From contig CM036754.1 of the NCBI GenBank assembly GCA_020796225.1, positions 19,544,867-19,608,866 on the forward strand: DNA of 64,000 nt. Reading direction: 5' to 3'. The notes beneath the pieces are model-generated. The model searched no databases, was not told the origin of the DNA, and saw only the letters and a list, made by a program, of their open reading frames with translations. The position numbers were made by a program, and so were the translations under genes. This document shows, in pieces, positions 10,590 to 21,742 of this stretch; within the stretch, counting starts at the first letter, position 1; every line of letters begins with the position of its first letter. Source of the stretch: Arion vulgaris. Lineage: Eukaryota; Mollusca; Gastropoda; Stylommatophora; Arionidae.

Positions 10590-10830
10590 ACTGTCAGTTG
10601 AATTAATATAACTACGCGAAACAAGCATCAATAAAGTAAATAATTTAACCACAGGGAATGAAGCGGTTAGTTGTGTTAATTTAACCATATTGAACGAAGC
10701 AGTCAATTTAGTTAATTTAACCACAGGGAATCGAAAAGTTAATTGTGTTAATTTAACCACAGTGAGACAAATAGTTAGTTGTGTCAATTCAACCACAGTG
10801 TTTCAAACAGTTAATTGAATTAACATAATC
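10590..10830. repeat. Degenerate 36-bp tandem repeat
   Basis: About six units sharing GTTAATTTAACCACAG with variable fillers. Flanked by the candidate exon region at 11088. Confidence 0.8.
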
Positions 10831-11087
10831 CCAATGACTCCAGCAACGTGTTGTGTTTGATTTGAAAGACGGCTCTGGTAAACTACAACCATCACAAAAT
10901 TGTGATAAGGAAAATGAGTTACATAAAGTAAGACGTATCAGCTTTAATACCTGGTTCCAGAAAACGTGTGCATACTCCTGGTTCATGGAACATTGCAAAA
11001 AAATAAAAAATATTGATGTTTTAATACACAACATGTATCAGGAATAAAAGAAACATGTTTGAAATGCAATGCAACAAATAATCTTAC

Positions 11088-11521
11088 CTGGATGTTGCTT
11101 GCAACATTAGTCAAACAACCAGAAGTTGTCAAATATTCTGCATGAACAGTGACATCAGATCTCCATTCTCCTGTATAGTCATGGCTTGTTAGCCCCTCCA
11201 TCTGGCGCAACGAGTCCACAATGACCTTTAACCTGAAATTTTCCCGGTCCGGTTGCCCAGATAGATCTCCTACGCTCATCTCGTTTATGTCTGTGGCATG
11301 CGGCTCAGAAATTGATGTACTGGAAAACAACTGAATGTTGTGAGCAAATGGCTAGTCATGAAAGAATCATTAGCTAAATTCTCTTGATATTCACAACTGT
11401 CATCAAAGCTGCCTTCATCTTCTTCATCCCCGACACATTCACCATCAACACGACACACAGCAATGGACACGGATTCCCCAACAAACATTATATTCCCACT
11501 ATGCGCTCTATCGAATAACAT
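11088..11521 (-). CDS. Hypothetical protein, possible exons (unrecognised)
   Basis: Two overlapping minus-strand frames look protein-like and match no repeat here. Frame 1 (11521 down to about 11330) is acidic: GECVGDEEDEGSFDDSCEYQ. Frame 2 (11319 to 11088) contains NFRLKVIVDSLRQMEGLTSH and EWRSDVTVHAEYL. Frame 2 has a polypyrimidine-AG acceptor-like site (TTGTTTTCCAG, exon from 11319) and a consensus donor CAG/GTAAGA at 11088/11087, giving a 232-bp exon. Frames 1 and 2 are offset by one base with too little room for an intron, so either frame 1 is unrelated or there is a frameshift. No function is proposed. Confidence 0.3.
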
Positions 11522-11845
11522 GCAAGGAAAGTATGCATTTCTTACCGTGTGTCGATAGGTCGGTAAAACACTAAGCTCACAACAAGAAATACGTTAATCG
11601 AAGGCTGTTAACTGGAAATTGGGGGCATCGATGACAGGCCCCAAATATATTGAGATACTCTTCGCATGTGATGGGCTATGCTCAATTTAAGGTTGGGTCG
11701 TTGGGTTAGTTCTGTATATATTATCAGCTGTTGAACGTCAAGACTTTGTAAAGAGCTTCATCAGCACATGCTTATTACGATACACAATTTATTATCGTTC
11801 AGATTTTCTAGGGAACAGAAGCTTTTTGTAATGTCGGCTAATTCC
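11522..11845. other. Unassigned interval
   Basis: Nothing recognised. If 11088-11521 is a gene, its upstream exons or promoter could lie here, but no clear signal was seen. Confidence 0.35.
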
Positions 11846-12102
11846 TTTTCGAACGCTCCATATCGGAAACTTGTTAACCACTCTTTGTGATGTGTATATG
11901 ATCCGAGCCTAAGAACGATTGTACGTTGCACAAATTATGTGCCTACAAGTAGACCAGCACATCCGACTTCTGCGACGCTTTTTATTTACTATGGTAGCTT
12001 CCCTATGCCTTACCTCAGTCGCATCGAACGACGACATGTCTTGTAGGTCACAATGTTACTATTTTTTGCTCACCTTGAGGGACCCGGTCAAACACGGGTA
12101 GT
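11846..12102 (-). mobile_element. SINE-B without (GAA)n tail
   Basis: Minus-strand copy from TTCGAACGCTCCATATCG to ACACGGGTAG. It lacks the GAA microsatellite and joins directly to the 31-bp array. Confidence 0.85.
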
Positions 12103-12810
12103 GATGTTGGCAATAACATTGTATACATTTTGTAATGTTGGCTATAACATTGTATACATTTTGTAATGTTGACTATAACATTGTATATATTATGTAATGT
12201 TGACTATAACACTGTATACATTTTGTAATGTTGGCTATAACACTGTATACATTTTGTAATGTTGACAATAACATTGTATATATTATGTAATGTTGGCTAT
12301 AACACTGTATACATTTTGTAATGTTAGCTATACCATTGTTTATATTATGTAATGTTGACTATAACATTGTATATATTATGTAATGTTGACTATATCATTG
12401 TATATATTATGTAATGTTGACTATATCATTGTATATATTATGTAATGTTGGCTATAATATTGTATATATTATGTAATGTTGACTATAACATTGTATATAT
12501 TATGTAATGTTGACTATATCATTGTATATATTATGTAATGTTGACTATATCATTGTATATATTATGTAATGTTGGCTATAATATTGTATATATTATGTAA
12601 TGTTGACTATATCATTGTATATATTATGTAATGTTGACTATATCATTGTATATATTATGTAATGTTGACTATATCGTTGTATACATTTTGTAATGTTAGC
12701 TATACCATTGTATATATTATGTAATGTTGACAATAACATTGTATATATTATGTAATGTTGGCTATAATATTGTATATATTTTGTAATGTTGGTTATATCA
12801 TTGAATATAT
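12103..12810. repeat. 31-bp AT-rich minisatellite, about 22 units
   Basis: Unit TAATGTTGACTATATCATTG plus TATATATTATG. Variants are GGCTATAAC/GACTATATC and TACATTTTG/TATATTATG. TACATTTTG variants are concentrated at the left end. Confidence 0.96.
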
Positions 12811-13242
12811 TCTGTGCACTTTTACTTAAGTTGCTATGCTTGACTGCAAAATATATTTTTATCAGAATAACTAGGTTTGCAAATTAGAACCCATTATCTA
12901 TTACTAGAAACTACTAAAATACCAGAGTTTTCGAAATTCGAATTCCCATTTTAAAATTAGATGTTCCTGTATGAAAAATAGAAACTACCAGAGTAGAACA
13001 AGAACATCTCTTAAGTGTATGGCAATCACATGTTTCAGAAAACACTGGTACTGCTCCGGAAGTTAATTCGTCTTAGGGAACGAGGTTTTCGAGTCTTCCC
13101 TTCCTTTATAGAACACGCTGTTATCTTCCTTGCGCTTGGCAAAGTTAGACACAGTTTTAAAATGTTTGTAAAACTGTTTGTAGAAATAAAAGATTCACAT
13201 TTCATCATCTGAATTCCGTAACATTCTTGACTTTCCTGAACA
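12811..13242. other. Unassigned interval
   Basis: A 65-codon plus-strand frame at 13015 has no recognisable domain. Nothing else supported. Confidence 0.4.
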
Positions 13243-13452
13243 AGTGTTTTAGAAATGAACTTATAATGTGGTGAAATATCTGGTATACATGTGACAGTTA
13301 CTTTATTGCTAAATGTTTTAGAAATGAACTTATAATGTGGTGAAATATCTGGTATACATGTGGCAGTTACCTTATTGCTAAATGTTTTAGAAATGAACTT
13401 ATAATGTGGTGAAATATCTGGTATACATGTGACAGTTACCTTATTGCTAAAT
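13243..13452. repeat. 69-bp tandem repeat, three copies
   Basis: Three nearly identical units with TTTTAGAAATGAACTTATAA and GGTATACATGTG. Confidence 0.97.
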
Positions 13453-14473
13453 GACTATATGGTATAGATGCATCTACGAATGGTTCATCCGACCGAACTA
13501 AGGTGTAATCCATGGTGGAGTGATTTTTTGTTGAAGACGATATGTTTGCGCGACAAATCTCCAATTCAGAACGCACTGTCACGCTCGAGCAACGGCTTTG
13601 GTGTTTTCTGCTCATTTTGAGTGATTATCGCACGCAGTCTGCACCAAATCCTATTACCAACTGCCAACATTGTTGTCAATTTATACATATATCGATCTAG
13701 GATTTTATACATCATTTCATGCACTGGAGACTATTCAAGTCGTTATTATTTCCCATTACCCTTTGAGTTGTTCTCGCAGTTTCCACCTCGTTTGTTGGTG
13801 TTGAAAGCCTTCCAGTGAGCGTGAGCCGGTAGCGAGAGGTCATAAAATATGTGACTAAGTATGCATTCATTTCAGGGATAGAAAGACAGGACAATACAAT
13901 GTTTATTGATGTTCCCGTTTATGGAATATTCAAGGGAATCGTTAGGAACCACAATCTGATGTTTGCTTTGTAATAAATCTGTTTGTTGTCACATTAGTAA
14001 CGGTAAATCAATTATAAGCCCCCTCCTCCCAAAATGGTTAGTCTACAAAGGTGCATTTTTCTCTTTACATCGGCATTTTCCTGATGACGTGTTTTCAGAT
14101 CGGACATGTATGAAGTGCGTGGTGTTCTCTGCCTGGATACAAACTGTTGGAGTCGTTACCAGCAACATGTAGTGTGGTAATTGCCCGTGGAGCACAGCAG
14201 GAAAATACCACTACGTTGATGGCCATCAAAGAACCATGTTCAAACTTGCGAATCTATTTGGTCAGTCGCTAATATACAGACGCTATATAAGACAAAGGTC
14301 GCTCCAACCTCCAAGTGAATTTCAAAGAGAAATCATTACCGTACAAACTTAGATGAAGTAGATTACGGTGTAAGGTAATAATAATATCACAGCAATATTT
14401 CCAACTGAGAGATCACAGAGGACAACAAAGGATACTGATTTCATAGAAAAATTGTAATGTTCACAGCCAGTTG
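13453..14473. other. Unassigned kilobase
   Basis: Short open frames on both strands (for example 13621 and 13963), none with a recognisable domain. No repeat family match was found, making it one of the least repetitive stretches. Confidence 0.4.
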
Positions 14474-14718
14474 ACTTCTTCTTCTTTTTGGACGAACGCA
14501 CCATATCGACCATTCTGTGTGATTTATATGTGATCGGAGACTAAGACCGATTGTACGTTGTGCCAATTATAAGTAGGTCAGCAATAAGATTTCTGCGATG
14601 CTTTTTATTTATTTAGGTAGCTTCCTATGTCTTACATCAGTCGTCTCTTTCGACATGCCTTGTAGGTCGCTGTGTTAATATTCTTGGTTCCTCTTGTGGG
14701 TCCTGGCAATACACGGGT
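14474..14718 (-). mobile_element. SINE-B
   Basis: Minus-strand copy running from a (TTC)n tail to CAATACACGGGTG. It has several small deletions relative to 41419-41681. Confidence 0.85.
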
Positions 14719-14790
14719 GAATATTTGCAATTTAAATGTTTACATCAAGTAGATAAAAGGAATAACACGTAAATACAACATCACGTCCTA

Positions 14791-15562
14791 ATGGTTACCG
14801 GGGCCCACATTTTGGGTGTAAAGAGTAGAACCACTGTTACCTGCCACTAAGAGGCGACTAAGGAGGTTTTGCTTCTTCTTCTTCTACTTTGCGTTCGTTC
14901 TTTACGACCAATTTGAATCACTCTTTGTGATATGTTTGATCTTTGCCAAGAACGTGTATACGTTGCACATTGGTTTGGTAGGCCCCTAAACGCATAGATT
15001 TCTACAAGTTTAGGACATGTGCATCCGATTTCAGCCAAACCTCCTTAGTCGCCTCTTACGACATGCATGGCAGGTAACAGTGGTTCTATTCTTTACACCC
15101 CAAATTTGGGCCCCGGTAACCACTCAGGCTGGAAGTTTTGCTGAAATCGGATGCATGTGTCCGCTAGGGAATGCTAACCCGAAATAAATGCTTGCAGAAA
15201 ACGGATGCACCAGGCCGTAACATGGTGCAATGACCCCTCACAGTGAGGAATAGGATAACGGATTCTACGGTCGTCAATCTGCTTCGGAGACTTAGCCACG
15301 CAGTAAGAATGTCAGACCTACCATCACGAGGGTGGTAAAAACTTACTGCTGGAAGTGGTCAGCACAAACGGGGAAGAAGAAATCATAGGAATTATATCCT
15401 ACATAACTGCCCCCAGTATGCAGACTTGAGAAGAAAGAGGTGGCCTACTTACACCAACGTCCAAGACAGACTGTATGGCGTGGCTGATAATCTGAGGCAG
15501 ACGACTGCCTTTATTAGAGAATTCGAAATCCCGATCTAGTGAGAACGCAGAAGAAGATATAC
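14791..15562 (+). mobile_element. SINE-D chimera, split by SINE-A
   Basis: Plus-strand element in two pieces (14791-14872 and 15131-15562). Head: GGTTACCGGGGCCCACA and the GGCGACTAAGGAGG block. Middle: an A/B-like CAGAAAACGGATGCACC. End: from about 15385 a frame reads CPQYADLRRKRWPTYT and then KLYG-type RLYGVADNLRQTTAFIREF, ending at a TAG (15535-15537). That tail is the C-terminus of ORF2 in RNase H-type non-LTR elements, so this is a SINE-like head fused to a LINE 3' end. After the stop only about a dozen bases precede GAAGAAG. Confidence 0.85.
14873..15130 (-). mobile_element. SINE-A nested in SINE-D
   Basis: Full-length minus-strand SINE-A. It is flanked by GGAGGTTTTGC (14862-14872) and GGAAGTTTTGC (15131-15141), 10 of 11 matching, which are the two copies of the host target. 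The host sequence continues exactly across the insertion. Confidence 0.93.
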
Positions 15563-15567
15563 ATCAT

Positions 15568-15640
15568 CACAGATGTGAGCCAACAGATGTGAGCCATCAG
15601 ATGTGAGCCATAAAATGTGAGCCATCAGATGTGAGCCATC
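15568..15640. repeat. 14-bp tandem repeat, five copies
   Basis: AGATGTGAGCCATC repeated with minor changes immediately after SINE-D. Confidence 0.93.
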
Positions 15641-15656
15641 GTTACTATTATACAAT

Positions 15657-15860
15657 ACTTCTTCTTCCCCATTCGCCACTAGGGATGCATTGGTCCATAG
15701 CTACGGCCTTCCAAGGACATCTTTTCCAGATCTCACCACTCTCCCCGTTTTCTTAAATTAGAAGATGAGTGGACAGCTCGAGTTCCTTTCGAATTTCATG
15801 GGTCGCTTCATGACTCCTTCCTTGAGGGTCCTTCTTCTTCATCGAGCGGCGAATTATGAA
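15657..15860 (-). mobile_element. Possible retroelement 3' end
   Basis: The minus strand runs GATGAAGAAGAAGG at its start to a GGGGAAGAAGAAG end, with a KTGRVVRSGKDVLG-like reading. The GAA-rich end and basic tail suggest a LINE 3' fragment. No second copy in the window. Confidence 0.35.
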
Positions 15861-15914
15861 TTTCATTGGCTGTGGTTTCTGTGGCTATCTAGTATTTTTT
15901 ACGGGTAGTTTAGC

Positions 15915-16010
15915 TAGCCCCACGCCCACCTCCTTATTCGCCTCTTACGACATGCGTAACAGTGGTTCTATTCTTTACATCATTGATTTGGGCCCCAGCA
16001 GCCACTCGAA
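15915..16010 (-). mobile_element. SINE-A/D head remnant
   Basis: CGCCTCTTACGACATGCG, CAGTGGTTCTATTCTTTACA and GGGCCCCAGCAGCCACTCG correspond to the head of SINE-A or D on the minus strand. Confidence 0.7.
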
Positions 16011-16176
16011 TAAAATATCTTTACTATCTTCAAAGTTACATCAGGTACCATCGCCGGTGCTACACAGTTCGTGCACTACAGCTGAGATCTTCCTGTGTGC
16101 ACAAGAGATCCAAGCACACATGATTACTCACAAAAGTGCAATGATGATGGTCCTATCAATCAATCAATCTATTATA
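16011..16176 (+). mobile_element. SINE-I 3' half
   Basis: Contains GTTCGTGCACTACAGCTGAG, ATCTTCCTGTGTG, CAAAAGTGCAATGATGATGG and ends in (ATCA)n. The tRNA-like head is absent. Confidence 0.8.
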
Positions 16177-16234
16177 TTTTTTAAAAAACTCATAACACAT
16201 TAGGGTAGTAATGGGTGCGCGATGATGGAATCGC

Positions 16235-16650
16235 TAACATATATCGCTTCTTTACCTCCCTTACAGCATTAAGCATTGACAAATTTTCTCCAAACTAGAA
16301 CTGCCTGGAACATGTCAATTCAGTTCATTTCAAGTCTTTCCCGCCACTTCTCTTTTTCTGTCTATTGTTCGTCTCCATGTCTCTCTAAGTGACCCCCTAC
16401 CTCTCCTGCCTTACGGATTCTATTTCATAGCCACATGTGGCTGTTTTGGTTTTTTGTATTCTTAATTTATCATTTCCATCTCCTTCTATTTATTTCATCT
16501 TTGATATTGTTGATGCATGTGTGCCAGATGCTCTCAGTATTTGGTATTCTTTGATCACAACGGATTCGGAGAAATCTTCTGAAACATCTTTCCTCGAATC
16601 ATATTATGAGATTGTCTGTCTTTGTACTTGTTTTATATTTGTCTGATCCA
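16235..16650 (-). mobile_element. Degraded LINE ORF2 C-terminus
   Basis: On the minus strand, fragments in shifting frames read CFRRFLRIR, an ETWRRTIDRERE block and VWRKFVNA. These resemble the end of CR1/L2-like ORF2, downstream of the reverse transcriptase. Frameshifts are frequent. Identification by motif only. Confidence 0.5.
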
Positions 16651-16651
16651 T

Positions 16652-16846
16652 ACAGTAGGACTGAGCGCATATTTCATTTGTATATATTGTATTGTGACTG
16701 AACGCATATTTCATTTGTATATATTATGTTGTGACTGAGCGCATATTTCATTTGTATATATTATGTTGTGACTGAGCGCATATTTCATTTGTATATATTG
16801 TGTTGTGACTGAGCGCATATTTCATTTGTATATATTATGTTAAGTA
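16652..16846. repeat. 37-bp tandem repeat, five copies
   Basis: Unit GTGACTGAGCGCATATTTCA plus TTGTATATATTATGTT. It begins within the edge of the LINE fragment (the first unit follows CATACAGTAGGA), so the unit may be LINE-derived. Confidence 0.95.
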
Positions 16847-16984
16847 TGTATTCCTGTAAGTTGGTGATCTCCATATGTTTTCCAATGTTGCAGCTGTTTT
16901 TTTCTTCAATTATTGCGTTGATTTCTTTTCCTACATCTCCATCTATAGTTCCACAGCTGCCACAATATTTGAATTCTTTCACTT

Positions 16985-19053
16985 CTTTATCTTTCCTTCC
17001 TCTACCATAATCTCCTCTTATCTCTTCCTCTCCAATCCTTATCTTCTTCCTCCACCTAATCTCCTCTTATCTTCTTCCTCTACCATAATCTTTATCTTTC
17101 TTCCCTCTACCATAATCTCCTCTTATCTTTCTTCCCTCTACCATAATCTCTTCTTATCTTCCTTCCCTCTACCATAATTTCCTCTTATCTTTCTTCCCTC
17201 TACCATAATTTCTTCTTATCTTTCTTCCCTCTACCATAATCTCCTCTTATCTTTCTTCCTCTACCATAATTCTTCTTATCTTTCTTCCTCTACCATAATC
17301 TCCTCTTATCTTTCTTCCTCTACCATAATTCCTCTTATCTTTCTCCTCTACCATAATCTCTTCTATCTTCTTCCTCTACCATAATCTCTTCTTATCTTTC
17401 TTCCCTCTACCATAATTCCTCTTATCTTTCCTTCCTCTACCATAATCTCTTTTATCTTTCCTCCTCTACCATAACTTTCTTATCTTTCCTCCCTCTACCA
17501 TAATCTCCTCTTATCTTTCTTCCCTACCATAATCGTTCTTATCTTCCTTCCCTCTACCATAATTTCTTCTTATCTTTCTTCCCTCTACCATAATCTCCTC
17601 TTATCTTTCTCCTACCATAATCTCTCTATCTTCTTCCTCTACCATAATCTCTTCTTATCTTTCTTCCTCTCATAATCTCCTCTTATCTTCCTTCCTCTAC
17701 CATAATCTCTCTTTCTTTCTTCCTCTACTAATCTCTTCTTATCTTTCTCCCCTACCATAATCTCCTTATCTTCTTCCTCTACCTAATCTCTTCTTATCTT
17801 TCCTCCCTCACCATAATCTCTCTTATCTTCTTCCCTCTACCATAATCTCCTTCTTATCTTTCTTCCTTACCATAATCTCCTCTTATCTTTCTCCTCTACC
17901 ATAATTCTCCTCTTATCTTCCTCCCTCTACCATAATCTCTTCTTATCTTTCTTCCCTCTACCATAATCTCTCTTATCTTTCTTCCCTCTACCATAACTTC
18001 CTTTTATCTTTCCTTCCTCTACCATAATCTCTTCTTATCTTTCCTCCCTCTACCATAATCTCTTCTTATCTTTCCTCCTCTACCATAATCTCCTCTTATC
18101 TTTCTTCTCTACCATAATCTCTTCTTTCTTCCCTCCTCTACCATAATCTCTCTTATCTTTTCTTCCCTCTACCATAATCTCTTCTTATCTTTCTTCCCTC
18201 TACCATAATCTCTTCTTATCTTTCCTCCCTCTACCATAATCTCTTCTTATCTTTCTTCCTCTACCATAATCTCCTTCTTATCTTTCTTCCCTCTACCATA
18301 ATCTCTCTTATCTTTTCCTTACCATAATCTCTTCTTATCTTTCTTCCTCTACCATAATCTCTTCTTATCTTTCTTCCTCTACCATAATCTCTTCTTTATC
18401 TTTCTTCCCTCTACCATAATCTCTTCTTATCTTTCTTCCCTCTACCATAATCTCTTCTTATCTTTTCTTCCTACCATAATCTCTTCTTATCTTTCTTCCT
18501 CTACCATAATCTCTCTATCTTTCTTCCTCTACATAATCTCCTTATCTTTCCTCCTTATCCATACATCTCTTTTTCTCAATTTCTTATCTTTTCCTCTCCA
18601 TCTCTATTCCATCACATATCTCCTTCTTTATCTTTCCTTCCTCTACCATAATCTCCTCTTATCTTTCTTCCCTCTACCATAATCTCCTCTTATCTTTCTT
18701 CCCTCTACCATAATCTCCTCTTATCTTTCTTCCCTCTACCATAATCTCCTCTTATCTTTCCTTCCTCTACCATAATCTCCTCTTATCTTTCCTCCCTCTA
18801 CCATAATCTCCTCTTATCTTTCCTTCCTCTACCATAATCTCCTCTTATCTTTCCTTCCTCTACCATAATCTCCTCTTATCTTTCCTTCCTCTACCATAAT
18901 CTCCTCTTATCTTTCTCCCTCTACCATAATCTCCTCTTATCTTTCCTCCTCTACCATAATCTCCTCTTATCTGTCCTCCTCTACCATAATCTCCTCTTAT
19001 CTTTCCTCCCTCTACCATAATCTCCTCTTATCTTTCCTTCCTCTACCATAATC
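16985..19053. repeat. 31-bp pyrimidine-rich satellite, about 65 units
   Basis: Unit CTCTACCATAATCTCCTCTT plus ATCTTTCTTCC. Strongly strand-asymmetric (pyrimidines on plus). Units at 18610-19053 are regular; from about 17240 to 18610 many lose one to several bases, and 18540-18610 is scrambled. Confidence 0.96.
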
Positions 19054-19104
19054 TCCCCTGTGTTGTGTGTATGTATTCTCATTTTCTTGCTTTTGTTAGT
19101 ACTG

Positions 19105-19220
19105 TTATTGGTTACTAAACTGACGTCATTGCACTTCGGGCAGAACCATAGGTGCTCAGTCTCCCCAACAGATATCGAAGAATATGCATACTGATGGTTC
19201 CGTGGCTCGCTGATTACTTG
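19105..19220 (+). repeat. Dispersed repeat W
   Basis: Matches 61258-61375: TATTGGTTACTAAACT..ACGTCA, CTCAGTCTCC.CAACAGAT, and TATGCATACTGATG. Possibly a SINE 3' end; no head was seen. Confidence 0.65.
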
Positions 19221-19339
19221 TTAGTACTAATTGTTAGTACCAATTTTTAGAACTACTGATTTGGCAAATCGATTTACTCTGTTTATTTTCTCTTGTGTGT
19301 CCTCTTTAGTTGTGTGCTAACAGTGCTATAGCGACAGGA

Positions 19340-19565
19340 GTGCTCTTGTATCACCTACCACAGAGAGCCACACAGAAAAAGTATAACGAGTACAAAGCAA
19401 GAGGAAGACCATGCAAAAGATGGAGCGACGGCATCATGAACAGCCTTACGAAAATGAATATCAGCTTACAAAGTGTCTTAAAATAAGCACACACAAGATC
19501 ACTACACACCCCCAAACACTTCTATAAAGAAGTAAATGGTGGAAGAGAAGAAAAAGAATTCATAT
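19340..19565 (+). mobile_element. LINE ORF2 C-terminal fragment
   Basis: The plus strand reads KARGRPCKRWSDGIMNSLTK then MNISLQSVLK, the basic tail and following helix seen after non-LTR reverse transcriptases. A stop follows, then a decayed AHTRSLHT. Ends near GGAAGAGAAGAAAAAG. Confidence 0.6.
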
Positions 19566-19637
19566 GAATAAACGTTTAACTAATTTTTGCTTCTGTTAGT
19601 GCACATATGTATAACTCTGATGTAAAGTTGACCAAGA

Positions 19638-19890
19638 CGCCCGAGTGGTTACCGGGGCCCACATTTGGGGTGTAAAGAATAGAATCACTGTTACCTGCCA
19701 CGCATGTCGTAAAAGGCGTCTAAGGAGGTTTGGATGAAATCGGATGCACGTGTCCTAAACGTGTAGAATTCTATGCGTTTAGGGGCCTACCAAATCAATG
19801 TGCAACGTATACACGTTCTTGGCAAAGATCAAACTTATCACAAAGAGTGATTAAAATTGGTCGTAAAGAACGAACGCAAAGCAGAAGAAG
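19638..19890 (+). mobile_element. SINE-A, complete, with perfect TSD
   Basis: The best reference copy. Flanked by identical 13-bp duplications AAGTTGACCAAGA at 19625-19637 and 19891-19903. Order: GCCCGAGTGGTTACC (tRNA-like start), GGGGTGTAAAGAATAG, CATGTCGTAAAAGGCG, GAAATCGGATGCACG, GTGCAACGTATACACG, AAAATTGGTCGTAAAG, AACGCAAAGCAGAAGAAG. The duplication and 3' microsatellite mark target-primed insertion. Confidence 0.97.
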
Positions 19891-20049
19891 AAGTTGACCA
19901 AGAGAAAGACAATAAATAGTAGTAACGTACATCAATAAATGTATATACTATATTAAATTATACACGACATTATATTTAAATACGGAAGAGAAGAAGAAGA
20001 ACAGTAATGTGTTGTCCGCGAAGCAAGTATTTGTAAGTCTCTTAGTTAG

Positions 20050-20235
20050 TGACTAGATAATTATGTCGCCACCATCTTCTTTTTCCTTCTTAATTTCCCA
20101 GTCGATAACAAGTAGGGATAGCAATGGGTACATAATACGTCCATGTCGAACAGCTGACTTGATCTTGAACCATCTCCTGTGTGACCCCTGATACCAGACA
20201 CAGAACTGGTTATTTGAGTACATGTCTTCCACGAT
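20050..20235 (-). mobile_element. LINE reverse transcriptase palm fragment
   Basis: The minus strand reads RRWFKIKSAVRHGRIMYPLL then SLLVIDWEIKK. This fits the reverse transcriptase block IKSGVRQGC..SPLLF...IDW of non-LTR elements. It is the only piece of the conserved reverse transcriptase proper in the window, and it stops before the YADD site. Confidence 0.65.
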
Positions 20236-20668
20236 ATCGTTACTACATACGTCTGTACAAATATATTGTTCTTCTACGGGATAATGAGTTGCCACATTCG
20301 TCGTAAAATATATTGTTCTTCTACGGGAATGAGTTACTACATACGTTCGTACAAATATATTGTTCTTCTACGGGAATGAGTTACTACATACGTCTGTACA
20401 AATATATTGTTCTTCTACGGGGATAATGAGTTACTACATACGTCTGTACAAATATATTGTTCTTCTACGGGAATGAGTTACTACATACGTTCGTACAAAT
20501 ATATTGTTCTTCTACGGGAATGAGTTACTACATACGTTCGTACAAATATATTGTTCTTCTACGGGAATGAGTTACTACATACGTTCGTACAAATATATTG
20601 TTCTTCTACGGGAATGAGTTACACATACGTTCGTACAAATATATTGTTCTTCTACAGGGATAATGAGT
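20233..20668. repeat. 47-bp tandem repeat, nine units
   Basis: Unit ACTACATACGTTCGTACAAA plus TATATTGTTCTTCTACGGG. Variants: GTTCG or GTCTG, and GGAATGAG or GGATAATGAG. The first unit overlaps the left LINE reading frame. Confidence 0.96.
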
Positions 20669-20717
20669 ATGGAAAAATATCTTTAATAGTCAACTTGATG
20701 TTGTTAACTCCATACTT

Positions 20718-20985
20718 ATATCTTCTTTTACTTCTTCTTATACGATGCTCCATATCGACCACTTGTTTAACCACTTTTGTGATATCTGTGTGATCTAGCC
20801 GAAGAGCGTTGTACGTGTAGCAGTTATGCGTCTACAGTAGTCCGGCCAGCACATCAATTTCTGCAACGCTTTTATTCACTAGTTAGTATCCTATTGTTTT
20901 CCTCGATCACTCTTACGACATGCCTTGTAGGTTGCAGTGTTACTATTCTTTGCTCTCTTGCGAACCCCGCAACATGTGGGCGATC
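20718..20985 (-). mobile_element. SINE-B, diverged
   Basis: Minus-strand copy with (TTC)n start, GCTCCATATCGACCACTTG and CTTACGACATGCCTTGTAGG. Several indels. Confidence 0.82.
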
Positions 20986-21282
20986 TTCCTTTACTAATAC
21001 CATTCCCAACTATGACGAACTTTTTTGGAGAGGAAGTGATGTATGTTCCTGCGTTTACAATTAAGACTACAACGTTTTATCAGTTCCAGAAGTGCTGACA
21101 TAAGGTAGGTAAGCATCAGATCTGACCAAGACCTTCATACTTTCAAAATGTGTTTGGTAAACGACTACATACTCGCAGCGTTAAACTAATAGAGATCATA
21201 TAGAAAATGTTGGGCCGGTTCCAATATTATCGTGCGGAATACGAATGTGTCGAGTCAATAGTTGCAGATATCGCAGTCTCGT
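20986..21282. other. Unassigned interval
   Basis: Nothing recognised. Confidence 0.35.
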
Positions 21283-21465
21283 TATAATTTATTGATTGAA
21301 TGATTGAATAATTGATTGAGTGATAGGATAATCATTGCATTGAAAAACAACATCTGTGCTTCTATCTCTGTTTTTGTTGCACATGAAAATCTTCCACGAT
21401 GAATTGAACTCAAACACGCACGTACGAGCATGTGCGCTAACCTCTAAGCTATCACGGCTTCCAAT
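21283..21465 (-). mobile_element. tRNA-derived SINE, I-like short form
   Basis: On the minus strand: A-box-like TAGCTTAGAGGTTAGCG, B-box-like GAGTTCAATTC about 30 bp later, then a (ATTG)n-rich 3' end on a CAATGCAATGATTATCC block like SINE-I. Short central region. Confidence 0.7.
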
Positions 21466-21742
21466 GTAAAATACCAAACGCAGTTTACAGTCTAACGAAG
21501 AACAAGAAAACAACGTGACAAAATCGTCAGATTGCAAGAAAATGATAAGAAAATATCAAGACGGCAATATCCAAATCTAACTCTAAGAATGATCAAAACG
21601 ATCTAACACTTCTTTGAGCTACTGATGTTGTGATCTGTTAACTTATTAACTAACGACGAACAGGCAACGATGATTTTTCGACTAATTTTCTGATATAAAT
21701 GTAGTTTGCACGACAAGCCACGTGGTAGTAAATAACTAAAGA

